Below, in pieces: positions 30,908-43,954 of a DNA stretch of 64,000 nt. Position 1 is the stretch's first letter; the number at the start of each line of letters is the position of its first letter. Source of the DNA: Cupriavidus taiwanensis (lineage in GTDB: Bacteria > Pseudomonadota > Gammaproteobacteria > Burkholderiales > Burkholderiaceae); the NCBI RefSeq assembly GCF_900250115.1, contig NZ_LT984803.1, positions 2,879,583-2,943,582 on the forward strand, in the 5' to 3' direction. The notes beneath the pieces are model-generated. The model did not search any database, was not told the DNA's origin, and was given only the letters and a program-made list of their open reading frames with translations. Both the position numbers and the translations under genes were made by a program.

Positions 30908-31423
30908 TCAAATGGCCTTGACGGCGGCCAGCCGGCGCATCAGCTGCTGCACGATGTCGCGCTGCATGTCGCGGTACAGCTGCTGCTCTTCATAGTCCTT
31001 GGCCAGCGTGTTGGCTTCGTTGTAGGTCAGGTCGCGCGTCAGCACCAGCTGCGACGGCGCAATCAGTTCCTTGCCCGCGGCATCGCGCAGGCGGAAGGTG
31101 AAGCGCTGCGTCAGGCGGTATTCGCGCACCACGCCCTCGGTCGTGATCGACAGGATGGACTTGGTGCGGGTGTCCTGCAGCACGTCCAGCAGCGCGTCGG
31201 CCTCTTTCTGGTCGGCCACCACCTGGGTGTCAGAGCCGCCTCGGATCGCGCGGCGCAGGTCCGCGCCCATCAGCGAGTTGGGCGGGATGCCGATATACAG
31301 CCGCTTGAAGGCGAAGTCCGAGTTGCCGCGCAGATGGAAGCCGCAGCCGGCCAGCACGCCCGCGGCCGGCACTGCCAGCAGGGCTGCGAGCAGCTTGCGG
31401 CGTCCCAGGTTCAGTCGCTTCAT
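30908..31423 (-). CDS. lptE: LPS assembly lipoprotein LptE
   Basis: LptE plugs the LptD barrel and helps deliver lipopolysaccharide to the outer surface. From the ATG at 31423 (MKRLNLGRRKLLAALLA) the 171-residue protein has a lipoprotein signal with lipobox VLAGC ahead of GFHLRG, then the RLYIGIPPNSLMGADLRRAI region and a C-terminal helix YRDMQRDIVQQLMRRL. An upstream extension of the frame overlaps leuS and is rejected. The preceding leuS ends 47 bp before it and holA starts 7 bp after it, as in other proteobacteria. Confidence 0.94.
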   Translation of the reverse strand: MKRLNLGRRKLLAALLAVPAAGVLAGCGFHLRGNSDFAFKRLYIGIPPNSLMGADLRRAIRGGSDTQVVADQKEADALLDVLQDTRTKSILSITTEGVVREYRLTQRFTFRLRDAAGKELIAPSQLVLTRDLTYNEANTLAKDYEEQQLYRDMQRDIVQQLMRRLAAVKAI

Positions 31424-31470
31424 GGTTGGCGATTCCTTTGTCAGGTTCCGGCGGGCGGACGACGGTGCTG

Positions 31471-34233
<2,763 letters not shown>

Positions 34234-34272
34234 TTATAACCGTGGCGGCAGCGCTGGCCGCCCGCGGCGGCC

Positions 34273-35070
34273 TTACTTCAGGCCCAGCACGTCCTGCATG
34301 TCGAACAGCCCGTTGGCCTTGTCGGCCAGGAAACGGGCCGAACGCACCGCGCCGTCGGCATACGACTGGCGGCTCGACGACTTGTGGCTGATCTCGATGC
34401 GCTCGCCGATGCCGGCGAACATCACGGTGTGGTCGCCGACGATGTCGCCGCCGCGAATGGTGGCAAAACCGATCGAACCCGGGTCGCGCTCGCCGGTATG
34501 GCCTTCGCGGGCGAACACGCCGCAGGTCTTGAGGTCGCGGCCCAGCGCATCGGCGATCACTTCGCCCATCTTCAGCGCGGTGCCCGACGGTGCGTCGACC
34601 TTGAAGCGGTGGTGGGCCTCGATCACCTCGATGTCATAGCCGCTCGACAGCAGCCTGGCCGCGACTTCCAGCAGCTTGAAGGTGGCATTGACGCCGACGC
34701 TGAAGTTGGCGGCAAAGACGATGCCGATCGATTTGGCGGCCTCGGCCAGCGCGGCCTTGCCGGCCTCGTCGAAGCCGGTGGTGCCGACCACCATCTTGAC
34801 GCCCAGCTTCTGCGCCGCTTGCAGGTGCGCCAGCGTGCCTTCCGGGCGGGTGAAGTCGATCAGGCAATCCGCGCCGGCCAGGCCGGCGTCCAGGTCCGCC
34901 GTGATCGCCACGCCGGTGTTGCGGCCCAGGAACAGGCCCGCATCCTGGCCCAGCGCCGGCGAGCCCGGCAGGTCGAGCGCGCCCGACAGCTTCACGCCCT
35001 CGGTGTTCAGCACTTGTTCGATCAGCATGCGGCCCATGCGGCCCGATGCGCCTGCGATGGCGATGTTCAT
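34273..35070 (-). CDS. dapB: 4-hydroxy-tetrahydrodipicolinate reductase
   Basis: DapB reduces hydroxytetrahydrodipicolinate in the lysine/diaminopimelate pathway. The 265-residue protein has the NAD(P)-binding [29 protein letters not shown], the active-site [21 protein letters not shown] and the C-terminal [17 protein letters not shown]. Length matches the family. It lies between bamE (upstream, 108 bp) and leuS, an order common in the Burkholderiales. Confidence 0.97.
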   Translation of the reverse strand: MNIAIAGASGRMGRMLIEQVLNTEGVKLSGALDLPGSPALGQDAGLFLGRNTGVAITADLDAGLAGADCLIDFTRPEGTLAHLQAAQKLGVKMVVGTTGFDEAGKAALAEAAKSIGIVFAANFSVGVNATFKLLEVAARLLSSGYDIEVIEAHHRFKVDAPSGTALKMGEVIADALGRDLKTCGVFAREGHTGERDPGSIGFATIRGGDIVGDHTVMFAGIGERIEISHKSSSRQSYADGAVRSARFLADKANGLFDMQDVLGLK

Positions 35071-35178
35071 GGTGTCTGGCTCTGCGGAATATGCGCGGTG
35101 CGCGAAAGAGAAACGAGCCGGCCATGACTGGCCGGCCCGGAAAACCGGCAGCGCGCCGCGGCTGGCGCGCGTGATCGA

Positions 35179-35835
35179 TCAGTTGGCGGCGGGCTTGGTT
35201 GCGTCGGCAGGCGCGGTGGCCTGGGCCGGAGCAGACGCTTCGGCGGCGGGCTGCACCGCCTGCGCCGGTTGTGCGGGAGCGCCGGACGCTTCCGGCTGCG
35301 CCTGCCGCGGCACGAAGTTCTCGACCGTGGTCTGCTGCTCGGCCGGGGCCGGGGCCGGGGCCGGGGCCGCGGCTGCGCTGGTGGATATCCTGCCCGGCGT
35401 CTGCTCCTTGAGCGCCTTCTTCATGCCGTCGATTTCGGCGATCAGCTCATACTCGGACGGCAGTTCGTCACCGCCAAACTTGACCAGGCGCTCGCCCTCG
35501 AAGAACACCGTGTAGCGGCGCTGCTGGACCACGGAGGTATTGCCGCGGCGGAACGAAAACACATAATCCCAGCGGTTGGCATGGAACACGTCGTTCAGCA
35601 GCGGCGTGCCGAGCAGGAACCTGACCTGGTCGCGGGTCATGCCTTCGCGCAGCTGCGAGGCGGCTTCGCGCGAGACGAAGTTGCCCTGCACGATGTTGAT
35701 CCGGTACGGCGTGATGGCGTTGGCTACCTTGCGCGAAGTGGAATCGTAGGCCGAGCAGGCGCCGGCCAGCAGGGCCGCGGCCAGCAGGGAAACAACCAGC
35801 GTCGGACGCATGGCGGACGAACGGATAGAACGCAT
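35179..35835 (-). CDS. bamE: Outer membrane assembly lipoprotein BamE with A/P-rich tail
   Basis: BamE is a small lipoprotein subunit of the barrel-assembly complex. From the ATG at 35835 (MRSIRSSAMRPTLVV) the 218-residue product has a lipobox LLAGACSAYD and the SmpA/OmlA domain (ITPYRINIVQGNFVSREAAS, MTRDQVRFLLGTPLLNDVFH, RWDYVFSFRRG). A C-terminal tail of about 80 residues is rich in alanine, proline and glutamine. The tail contains a tandem hexanucleotide at 35341-35370 encoding AP repeats. BamE in enterics is about 110 residues, so the tail is an extension typical of this group. It is divergent from fur across 244 bp. Confidence 0.92.
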   Translation of the reverse strand: MRSIRSSAMRPTLVVSLLAAALLAGACSAYDSTSRKVANAITPYRINIVQGNFVSREAASQLREGMTRDQVRFLLGTPLLNDVFHANRWDYVFSFRRGNTSVVQQRRYTVFFEGERLVKFGGDELPSEYELIAEIDGMKKALKEQTPGRISTSAAAAPAPAPAPAEQQTTVENFVPRQAQPEASGAPAQPAQAVQPAAEASAPAQATAPADATKPAAN

Positions 35836-36079
35836 GGATCTCGTTTCCGGAGGGAAAGAAAAGTAACGCGGCAGAGAACGGCTGCGCAGGCATAAAAATG
35901 GCGCAAAATGCGCCGATTGCACCCCACGCGCGGATGGCATCTGCCGCCGCAACCACATGGGTCGGCAGCCTCGCCGGGCACGCGATGCCGACCCGGGACA
36001 TCGTCGGCACGAGCGACTTTTGCTGCCAAAACCCTTATGATTCAACTATCCAGACATTGTACTCTAGGGAGTCACCCAC

Positions 36080-36511
36080 ATGCCGAGTCCGGCGGACCTC
36101 AAGAATATCGGCCTGAAGGCGACCGTGCCCAGGCTGAAGATTCTTGAAATTTTTCAGACCAGCGAACAGCGTCACCTGAGCGCGGAAGACGTCTACCGCA
36201 TCCTGCTCAACGAGCATATGGATATCGGCCTGGCCACCGTCTACCGCGTGCTGACCCAGTTCGAGCAAGCCGGCCTGCTGTCACGCAACAACTTCGAGTC
36301 CGGCAAGGCGATCTTCGAGCTCAACGAAGGCAAGCACCACGATCACCTGGTGTGCCTGGACTGCGGCCGGGTCGAGGAATTCTTCGATTCCGAGATCGAG
36401 CAGCGCCAGCAAAGCATTGCGCGCGAGCGCGGCTTCACCCTGCAGGAACATGCGTTGTCGCTGTACGGCAACTGCACCAAAACAAACTGTCCCCACAGAC
36501 CTAAACGATAA
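36080..36511 (+). CDS. fur: Ferric uptake regulator Fur
   Basis: Fur is the iron-responsive repressor. The 143-residue protein has the winged helix ([51 protein letters not shown]) and the metal sites [16 protein letters not shown] and the C-terminal cysteines in [11 protein letters not shown]. An AGGGAG site precedes the ATG at 36080. It is divergent from bamE, the standard Burkholderiales arrangement, and its transcript ends at the perfect palindromic terminator shared with phcA. Confidence 0.97.
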   Translation: MPSPADLKNIGLKATVPRLKILEIFQTSEQRHLSAEDVYRILLNEHMDIGLATVYRVLTQFEQAGLLSRNNFESGKAIFELNEGKHHDHLVCLDCGRVEEFFDSEIEQRQQSIARERGFTLQEHALSLYGNCTKTNCPHRPKR

Positions 36512-36546
36512 GCAACCGCTCGCTCCCTTGCCGGAGCGCAGACGGG

Positions 36547-36583
36547 CAACAAAAAACCGGCGCCAGGCGCCGGTTTTTTGTTG
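36547..36583. terminator. Bidirectional terminator between fur and phcA
   Basis: CAACAAAAAACCGGCGCC and its exact complement form a perfect 18-bp palindrome around a single A. It has A- and T-runs on both flanks, so it can end fur transcription rightwards and phcA transcription leftwards. Confidence 0.93.
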
Positions 36584-36604
36584 GTGGCGTGCAGCAGCCA
36601 CGGC

Positions 36605-37600
36605 TCAGCGCGCCTGCAGGTCCTGCAGGTCCTGCTCGCTCACCGCCCGTGCCGTGCGTGCCGGCGGCAGGCCGACGAACTCGCCCACCACCTGGCGGAA
36701 CAGGCCGCGCGCCCACACCAGCATCGGGTGAGTGTTGCGGCTGCGATGCCAGAACATGTTCAGGCCGAGCGTGGTGTTCAGCTCTGCCGGCAGCGGGAAG
36801 GCCTTCAAACCATAGGTTTCGCAGGCCATGTCCTTGGTCAGCGCATTGACGGTGAAGATCATGTCGGTCTGCGAGGCCAGTTCTGCCTGGGCCCGCCACG
36901 AATGTACCGTCAGTGAGGCATTGCGCTTGAGGCCGCGCTGCTGCAGTGCGTAGTCAAGCGGAATCAGCGAAGGCGCCGGGCGTCCCGAGCCACCGGAGTG
37001 CGCCATGAAGATATGGCCGCAGTCCAGGTATTGCTCCAGCGTGCAGTGGCCCTTCAGCACCGGATGGTCCTTGCGCGCGCACACCCACAGGTTCAGCGAC
37101 GTCACCATTTCCTCGACGATTTCCGGATGGCGGGTCGGGAACGGCGAGAATGCCAGGTCGAGTTCATTGGCGCGCATCGAGGCCACGTCGGTTTCCCACG
37201 AATGGGACTCGACCAGCTTGATATGCAGGTCCGGCGCCAGCGCCTTGATGCGCAGCACGAAACGGTTGAACACCGTATCGCCCAGTTCCGCGGCAAAGCC
37301 GATGCTGAGCGTGCCGGTGGCGGTGGCCGGATCGAAGTTGTCCGCGTCGCCCTCGTTGATCGACGACCACAGGTCCAGCATGTCGCGGACCTTGGGCCCC
37401 AGCTCGAGCGCGCGCGGTGTCGGCGTCAGCCCGTGCGGGACGCGGATAAAGAGTGGATCGTCAAAGATTTCGCGCAGCCTGCCCAGCGAATGCGAGACCG
37501 CCGGCGCGGTCATGTGCATCTTCTCAGCCACGTAGGTGGCATTACGCTTGCTCAGCAGCTCGGTGAAGATCACTAGAAGCTTTGTGTCTACGTTCACCAT
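36605..37600 (-). CDS. phcA: LysR-type cell-density master regulator PhcA
   Basis: The 331-residue protein has the LysR helix-turn-helix (MVNVDTKLLVIFTELLSKRN, YVAEKMHMTAPAVSHSLGRL) and an effector-binding domain. I recognise the N-terminus as near-identical to Ralstonia PhcA, the regulator that switches on density-dependent genes when PhcS/PhcR sense the methyl-ester signal. The phcB-S-R-Q operon lies about 22 kb away in this window, which supports the call. The ATG at 37600 gives the standard PhcA start; the frame extends upstream only into AT-rich leader. It ends in a terminator shared with fur and is preceded by an AT-rich 372-bp leader region. Confidence 0.93.
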   Translation of the reverse strand: MVNVDTKLLVIFTELLSKRNATYVAEKMHMTAPAVSHSLGRLREIFDDPLFIRVPHGLTPTPRALELGPKVRDMLDLWSSINEGDADNFDPATATGTLSIGFAAELGDTVFNRFVLRIKALAPDLHIKLVESHSWETDVASMRANELDLAFSPFPTRHPEIVEEMVTSLNLWVCARKDHPVLKGHCTLEQYLDCGHIFMAHSGGSGRPAPSLIPLDYALQQRGLKRNASLTVHSWRAQAELASQTDMIFTVNALTKDMACETYGLKAFPLPAELNTTLGLNMFWHRSRNTHPMLVWARGLFRQVVGEFVGLPPARTARAVSEQDLQDLQAR

Positions 37601-37919
37601 GATCAGGCCCCGGTCAGATTTTTCACAGCTAAGATGGCCCCACCACTTGCACTGGCTGCACATCAGATTTCAACAGCGTCTTAATAGTGTAAGAGGAAAA
37701 ATCAGGCTCGGAAAGCAAATTCGGCATTTCTGAAACGGCCGCGCACGACATTACTTCGAAAAATTGCGCGATTTTGCCGCCATTGATTGCAGATGCGTAC
37801 ATTACTGGCGGCTCAACCGGCACTTCATTCCCGCAGGACCTGCAACTTCGGTTTCCACTTTTATCATTCTTTTCTGACGCAACTATTTCAGTGGCGCCAG
37901 CAGACCAGCCATCCTGCCT
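37601..37919. promoter_or_regulatory. AT-rich region upstream of phcA
   Basis: This stretch is visibly less GC-rich than its surroundings and holds no gene I can support. It should contain the phcA promoter and leader. An imperfect palindrome AAAATTGCGCGATTTT lies at 37760-37775, the kind of site LysR-type proteins bind, but no promoter hexamers are certain. Confidence 0.5.
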
Positions 37920-37951
37920 GAAAAAAGAAAAACGCGCCCGCAGGCGCGTTT
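37920..37951 (-). terminator. Rho-independent terminator after gapA
   Basis: Read leftwards, AAACGCGCC and GGCGCGTTT form a 9-bp stem around a 4-nt loop, followed by TTCTTTTTT. It lies just beyond the gapA stop at 37973. Confidence 0.88.
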
Positions 37952-37972
37952 CCGTGCTGTGGTAGCGGCGGA

Positions 37973-39052
<1,080 letters not shown>

Positions 39053-41086
39053 TTAGATAAGGGAGTCCTTCACCGTACGGACCACATTCTCGACGGTAAA
39101 GCCGAAGTGCTTGAACAGCACGCCGGCCGGGGCCGATTCACCGAAGGTATCGATGCCCACCACCGCCTGGACCTGGTACTTCCACCAGAAGTCCGTCACG
39201 CCCGCCTCGACCGCCACGCGCGGCACGCCGGCCGGCAGCACGCTGGCCTTGTAGGCGGTGTCCTGCTTGTCGAACACGGTGGTCGCGGGAATCGACACCA
39301 CGCGCACATGCACGCCTTCGGCGGCCAGCGCATCGGCGGCGCCCACGGCCAGGCCCACTTCCGAGCCGGTGGCCAGGATCACGGCGTCCGGACGGCCGGT
39401 CTTGGCATTGACGCTGTCGCGCAGCACGTAGCCGCCGCGCGCGATATTGGCGCGGGTGGCGTCGTCGCGCTGCTGGAACGGCAGGTTCTGGCGGCTGAAG
39501 ATCAGGCAGCTCGGGCCGTTCTCGCGGCGGATCGCCTCAGCCCAGGCCACGGCGGTCTCGGTGGTGTCGGCGGTACGCCAGACGTCCATGTTGGGGATCA
39601 GGCGCAGGCTGGCGACGTGCTCGATCGACTGGTGCGTCGGGCCGTCTTCGCCCAGGCCGATCGAGTCATGGGTGAACACGAACAGCGAGCGGATCTTCAT
39701 CAGCGCCGCCATGCGCAGCGCATTGCGGCTGTAGTCCGAGAAGGTCAGGAAGGTCGCGCCGTAGGGGATGTAGCCACCGTGCAGCGTGATGCCGTTCATG
39801 ATGGCGCTCATGCCGAATTCGCGCACGCCGTAGTTGATGTGGTTGCCCCAGGCGTCCACGCGCACGGCCTTGCTGCCCGACCAGTTGGTCAGGTTCGAGC
39901 CGGTCAGGTCGGCCGAGCCGCCGAGGAACTCGGGCAGCACCGGGCCGAAGGCCTCGATGGTGTTCTGGCTGGCCTTGCGGGTGGCGATGGTCTCGGCCTT
40001 TTCCTCGCACTTGGCAATGAAGGCTTCCACGGCGGCATCGAACGAACCCGGCAGCTCTCCCTTCATGCGGCGGGTGAATTCGCCGGCCTCGTACGGGTGG
40101 CGCTCGGCATACGATTCGAACAGCGCGTTCCAGGCACGTTCCAGCGCCTGGCCGTTGGCCTTGGCGTCCCAGGCGTCGTAGACCTCGGCCGGCACCTCGA
40201 ACGGGGCGTGGGCCCAGCCCAGCGCCTCGCGCGTGGCCAGCACTTCGGCGCCGCCCAGCGGGGCGCCGTGCACGTCGTGGCCGCCTTCCTTGTTGGGCGC
40301 GCCCTTGCCGATCTTGGTACGGCAGCAGATCAGGGTGGGCTTGTCGCTGGCCTTGGCCTGCGCGATGGCGTTGTCGACCGCGACCACGTCGTGGCCGTCG
40401 ATGCCGCGGATCACGTTCCAGCCGTAGGCTTCGAAGCGCTTCGGGGTGTCGTCGTTGAACCAGTGCACCACGTCGCCGTCGATCGAGATGCCGTTGTCGT
40501 CCCACAGCGCAATCAGCTTGTTCAGCTTCAGCGTGCCGGCCAGCGAGCAGGCCTCGTGCGAGATGCCTTCCATCAGGCAGCCGTCGCCCAGGAACACATA
40601 GGTGTAGTGGTCGACGATGTCGAAGCCCGGGCGGTTGAATTCCTCGCCCAGCAGGCGTTCGGCCAGCGCCATGCCGACCGCGTTGGTAATGCCCTGGCCG
40701 AGCGGGCCCGTGGTGGTCTCCACGCCCGGGGTGATGCCGTATTCCGGGTGGCCGGCGGTCTTGCTGTGCAGCTGGCGGAAGTTCTTCAGCTCTTCGACCG
40801 GCAGGTCGTAGCCGGTCAGGTGCAGCAGCGCGTAGATCAGCATCGAGCCATGGCCGTTGGACAGCACGAAGCGGTCGCGGTCGGCCCACTGCGGGTTGCC
40901 CGGGTTGTGCTTCAGGTGCCGGCCCCACAGCGCCACGGCGATGTCTGCCATGCCCATCGGCGCACCGGGGTGGCCGGAATTGGCCTGCTGGACGGCGTCC
41001 ATGGCAAGCACGCGGATGGCGTCGGCCATCAGCTTGGCGGGCTGGGAAGCAAAAGGACTTGTGGCGGGATGGGCAAGGGCGGACAT
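39053..41086 (-). CDS. tkt: Transketolase
   Basis: Transketolase exchanges two-carbon units in the pentose phosphate pathway. The 677-residue protein has the thiamine-diphosphate motif in [20 protein letters not shown], the substrate histidines in [19 protein letters not shown] and [16 protein letters not shown], and the pyrimidine-binding [19 protein letters not shown]. Length is normal. The start [11 protein letters not shown] at 41086 is the only ATG near the family N-terminus. gapA follows by 81 bp. Confidence 0.97.
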   Translation of the reverse strand: MSALAHPATSPFASQPAKLMADAIRVLAMDAVQQANSGHPGAPMGMADIAVALWGRHLKHNPGNPQWADRDRFVLSNGHGSMLIYALLHLTGYDLPVEELKNFRQLHSKTAGHPEYGITPGVETTTGPLGQGITNAVGMALAERLLGEEFNRPGFDIVDHYTYVFLGDGCLMEGISHEACSLAGTLKLNKLIALWDDNGISIDGDVVHWFNDDTPKRFEAYGWNVIRGIDGHDVVAVDNAIAQAKASDKPTLICCRTKIGKGAPNKEGGHDVHGAPLGGAEVLATREALGWAHAPFEVPAEVYDAWDAKANGQALERAWNALFESYAERHPYEAGEFTRRMKGELPGSFDAAVEAFIAKCEEKAETIATRKASQNTIEAFGPVLPEFLGGSADLTGSNLTNWSGSKAVRVDAWGNHINYGVREFGMSAIMNGITLHGGYIPYGATFLTFSDYSRNALRMAALMKIRSLFVFTHDSIGLGEDGPTHQSIEHVASLRLIPNMDVWRTADTTETAVAWAEAIRRENGPSCLIFSRQNLPFQQRDDATRANIARGGYVLRDSVNAKTGRPDAVILATGSEVGLAVGAADALAAEGVHVRVVSIPATTVFDKQDTAYKASVLPAGVPRVAVEAGVTDFWWKYQVQAVVGIDTFGESAPAGVLFKHFGFTVENVVRTVKDSLI

Positions 41087-41387
41087 GCGGGCGGATTCGG
41101 CGTAAGCCTTGGCGGCAGGAAAACCGCAATTTTAGCAGAAGCCAGGGGGTTCTCCGGACTGCCGGACGCCCCGTCGGCCGAGTCCGGGCGATCATCGCAG
41201 GCCGCCCGCGCAGCCGCATGCCGGCAAGCGGAACTATCCGGGCCCCGGCATGCCTGATGCTTCACCCCGACGCCATGCCACGGAACGTGGCGCGGCACTT
41301 CGACAGCGTAGCGCGGCACGCGTAAGATGCACTCTCGCACCGCGCGGCCCGCCGCCGCGCCGGGTTTCCCGCAATCAGGAGACGATC
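41087..41387. other. Intergenic region between tkt and the VOC gene
   Basis: About 300 bp separates these divergent genes and presumably holds both promoters. I see no clear hexamer pair and no gene. The end nearest the VOC gene has a TCAGGAGACG ribosome binding site (41376-41385). Confidence 0.5.
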
Positions 41388-41822
41388 ATGACCAGACCGG
41401 CCAACACCCCCTGGCTCACCCCCTACCTGACCGTCGCCAACGGCCGCGCCGCGCTGGACTTCTATGGCCGCGCCTTCGGCTTCAGCCCCGGCAACGTGGT
41501 CGACGAGAACGGCGTCCCGACCCACGCCGAGATGCACTACCAGGGCCAGCTGGTGGTGATGTTCGCGCCCGAAGGCGCGTGGGGCAGCACGGCGCGCACG
41601 CCGCGCTCGCTGGGCGTGGAGTGCCCGCAGACTTTCTATGTCTATTGCGACGATGTCGACGCCATGCACCAGCGCGCGGTCGATGCCGGGGCGGTCAGCC
41701 TGATGGCGCCGGCCGACCAGTTCTGGGGCGACCGCTACTGCATGGTCGAGGATCCCGATGGCTACCGCTGGGGCTTCGGCAAGCCGCTGGCCGAGGCCAG
41801 CCAGGCCAGTCAGGCAAGCTGA
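41388..41822 (+). CDS. VOC family protein (glyoxalase/PhnB-like)
   Basis: The 144-residue protein has the beta-alpha-beta-beta-beta repeats of the vicinal oxygen chelate superfamily, close to the PhnB-like group: PYLTVANGRAALDFYGRAFG, HAEMHYQGQLVVMFAPEG, VYCDDVDAMHQRAVDAGA and WGDRYCMVEDPDGYRWGFG. The metal-binding residues are likely H46 and a later E. The substrate is unknown. The stop overlaps the rsmE start by one base (TGATG), so the two are translationally coupled although functionally unrelated. The ATG at 41388 is chosen for its AGGAG site. Confidence 0.85.
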   Translation: MTRPANTPWLTPYLTVANGRAALDFYGRAFGFSPGNVVDENGVPTHAEMHYQGQLVVMFAPEGAWGSTARTPRSLGVECPQTFYVYCDDVDAMHQRAVDAGAVSLMAPADQFWGDRYCMVEDPDGYRWGFGKPLAEASQASQAS

Positions 41823-42583
41823 TGGCGCCACGATTTTTTGTCGGCGGCGCGGACGCCGTGCTGGCCGCCGACTCCGATTTCACGCTGCCCGAACCCGTGG
41901 TGCGCCACGCGCAGGTGCTGCGCCTGGCGCCGGGCGACGCCATCACCCTGTTCGATGGCCGCGGCGGCAGCCACGCCGCCACGCTGGTCGAGCTGGGCAA
42001 GCGCCACGCGCTGGCGCGCATCGGCGCGCATGACGCCGCCGAGGCCGAGCCGCCGTTCCGCGTCACGCTGGCACAGGGCCTGGCCGGCGGCGACAAGATG
42101 GACTGGCTGATCGAGAAAGCCGTCGAACTGGGCGTCGCGGCGATACAGCCGCTGCAGGCCAGCCGCTCGGTGGTGCGCTTGTCCGGCGAACGCGCGCAGA
42201 AACGCCAGGCACACTGGCAGGCCCTGGTCCAGGCCGCCTGCGAGCAATGCGGCCGAAATCGTTTGCCGGCGGTGACGGAGGTCACTAACTTGGATACGTG
42301 GCTGGCGCGCGCAGACCGGTCCGGCAACGGCGGCACCAGGCTGCTGGTGTCGCCGCGTGCCGCGCAAGCGCTGCCGGCGCTGGTGGCGGAACGGCGCGAG
42401 GCCTTGCTGGCCGATGGCGTCACCTTGCTGATCGGCCCGGAAGGCGGGCTGGCACCCGAAGAAGAGCAGGCCGCGCTGCGGGCGGGTTTCACCGGCGTGT
42501 CGCTCGGTCCGCGCATCCTGCGCACGGAAACCGCCGGGCTTGCGTGCCTGGCAACCCTGAACGCCTTGCTGGGCGGATTCTGA
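41822..42583 (+). CDS. rsmE: 16S rRNA (uracil1498-N3)-methyltransferase RsmE
   Basis: RsmE methylates U1498 of 16S rRNA. The 253-residue SPOUT-class protein has an N-terminal PUA-like domain (RFFVGGADAVLAADSDFTLP, HAQVLRLAPGD) and the knotted SAM-binding C-terminus with LLIGPEGGLAPEEEQAAL and SLGPRILRTETAGLACLA. It begins at the ATG overlapping the VOC stop; a longer upstream frame overlaps that gene and is rejected. It is followed 57 bp later by the YidB-like gene. Confidence 0.94.
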   Translation: MAPRFFVGGADAVLAADSDFTLPEPVVRHAQVLRLAPGDAITLFDGRGGSHAATLVELGKRHALARIGAHDAAEAEPPFRVTLAQGLAGGDKMDWLIEKAVELGVAAIQPLQASRSVVRLSGERAQKRQAHWQALVQAACEQCGRNRLPAVTEVTNLDTWLARADRSGNGGTRLLVSPRAAQALPALVAERREALLADGVTLLIGPEGGLAPEEEQAALRAGFTGVSLGPRILRTETAGLACLATLNALLGGF

Positions 42584-42640
42584 CGACAGGGCCGCCCCGG
42601 CCCTGTGTCACCTTGCAACCCTGACTGAAAGGAGTCGACC

Positions 42641-43255
42641 ATGGGACTACTCGATAGCGTGCTGGGCGGTGTGCTCGGACAGCTCGGCGGCGCGCGCGGC
42701 GAGGATGGCCAGGCCGGCGGGCTCGACCCCAAGCTGATGATGGCGCTCGGCCTGCTGGCGACGCTGGCCATGCGCAGCCGCGCGCAAGGTGGCGATGCCG
42801 CCGGCGACGCACCCGCGGCCGATGATGGCCTGGGCGGGCTGGGCAGCCTCGGCGGGCTGCTGGGCGGCATGCTCGGCGGCGGCGCCGGCACGCCCGGCGG
42901 CGCTACCGGCGGTCTCGACCTGGGCTCGCTGCTCGGCGGCCTGCTGGGCGGCCAGGGCGGCGCGCCGGCCAACAGCCAGGCGCTGGGCGCGGCCGCCGGC
43001 GGCATCGGCGCGCTGCAGCAGATCCTGGCGCAGGCGGGGCTCGGCGAACAGGTCGATTCGTGGATCGCCAGTGGCGCCAACCAGCCCGTCACGCCGTCAG
43101 CGCTGAGTGATGCGCTGAACGACACCGGCGCGCTGCAGTCGCTGGCGCAGAGCACCGGCATGTCGGAGGACGACGTGGCGGCACAGCTGAGCGAAGGCCT
43201 GCCGGAACTGATCGACCGGCTCACGCCGCATGGGCACCTGCCGGCGCAGGAATAA
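42641..43255 (+). CDS. YidB-like protein (DUF937), glycine-rich
   Basis: The 204-residue protein begins MGLLDSVLGGVLGQLGGA and matches the YidB/DUF937 family of unknown function. A glycine-rich low-complexity core (LGGLGSLGGLLGGMLGGGAG and a second run near 90) separates it from a C-terminal YidB domain with ILAQAGLGEQVDSWIASGAN and VAAQLSEGLPELIDRLTPHG. An AAGGAG site precedes the ATG. Its transcript ends at a bidirectional terminator shared with the barstar-like gene. Function is unknown. Confidence 0.85.
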   Translation: MGLLDSVLGGVLGQLGGARGEDGQAGGLDPKLMMALGLLATLAMRSRAQGGDAAGDAPAADDGLGGLGSLGGLLGGMLGGGAGTPGGATGGLDLGSLLGGLLGGQGGAPANSQALGAAAGGIGALQQILAQAGLGEQVDSWIASGANQPVTPSALSDALNDTGALQSLAQSTGMSEDDVAAQLSEGLPELIDRLTPHGHLPAQE

Positions 43256-43276
43256 GCGCCCTATCTGCCCCGACAA

Positions 43277-43306
43277 GCAAAAAGCCCGCATCAGCGGGCT
43301 TTTTGC
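43277..43306. terminator. Bidirectional terminator between the yidB-like and barstar-like genes
   Basis: GCAAAAAGCCCGC and GCGGGCTTTTTGC form a perfect 13-bp stem around ATCA, with A- and T-runs on opposite sides, placed between convergent genes. Confidence 0.92.
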
Positions 43307-43336
43307 CTGGTATGCCGTGGAACGGCAGCCGCGCGC

Positions 43337-43954
43337 TCAAGCGAACGAGTAGAACACGCGGAACTGCACCTTGCGCTCGCCCCAGAACTCCGCGGCGTCG
43401 CGGAACACGTCGAGCAGCACCTCGCGCGCTTCCTTGTCGAACTTCTGAGCGATCGGCAGTCCCTCCAGCACGATCACGAAACCCGGCTGCGGGCCGGCCT
43501 TGTAGATCATGTCGGTCAGGCAGTCGGCCAGCGCATCGAAATTCTTGCCGAAATGCTTGGGAAAGGTGAACGAGGTGGCGATGGTTTCGAGGATCTCCGC
43601 CTTGCTGGCGCAATGCGCGCAATTGGCATAGAGAAAATGCTGGCCGAGATCGGCCGCGGCCTGGGCCAGTTCCGGCACGCGGAAGGCGCGGATCGACTGG
43701 ACGATGTTCGGACGCACCGTCTTGAACAGGTTCATGGCCCCCTCGCTGGTGCCGTCGTTCCAGCCGGGACCGGCGGGCATGGCCACGGGCGCGGTCGCGG
43801 GCGGGAGTTTTTGCATGAGCTCCTGGCTCGGCATCATCAGCACGTTGTCGTATAGGTTCTGGGCCTGCTGCTGAGCCCGCTGCCAGCCATCTCCGGCGCC
43901 GCGCTCTTCGCGGGCGGCAAGGGCGTCGCCCAGTCCGAAAATGTCAGTCATCAT
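43337..43954 (-). CDS. Barstar family ribonuclease inhibitor with N-terminal extension
   Basis: The C-terminal half of this 205-residue protein matches barstar, the intracellular inhibitor of barnase-type RNases: FTFPKHFGKNFDALADCLTDM is the characteristic binding-helix segment, followed by GFVIVLEGLPIAQKF and the final FRVFYSFA. Barstar is normally about 90 residues; here about 85 extra N-terminal residues (DIFGLGDALAAREERGAG and a Q/N-rich helix) of unknown role precede it. Its ATG at 43954 overlaps the stop of the RNase gene (ATGA), so toxin and inhibitor are coupled. No signal peptide is seen, consistent with a cytoplasmic inhibitor. Alternative start at 43951. Confidence 0.88.
   Translation of the reverse strand: MMTDIFGLGDALAAREERGAGDGWQRAQQQAQNLYDNVLMMPSQELMQKLPPATAPVAMPAGPGWNDGTSEGAMNLFKTVRPNIVQSIRAFRVPELAQAAADLGQHFLYANCAHCASKAEILETIATSFTFPKHFGKNFDALADCLTDMIYKAGPQPGFVIVLEGLPIAQKFDKEAREVLLDVFRDAAEFWGERKVQFRVFYSFA

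Noticed and set aside
39107..41257. A long rightward open frame opposite tkt
   Set aside because: Same reason: antisense frame of a real GC-rich gene.
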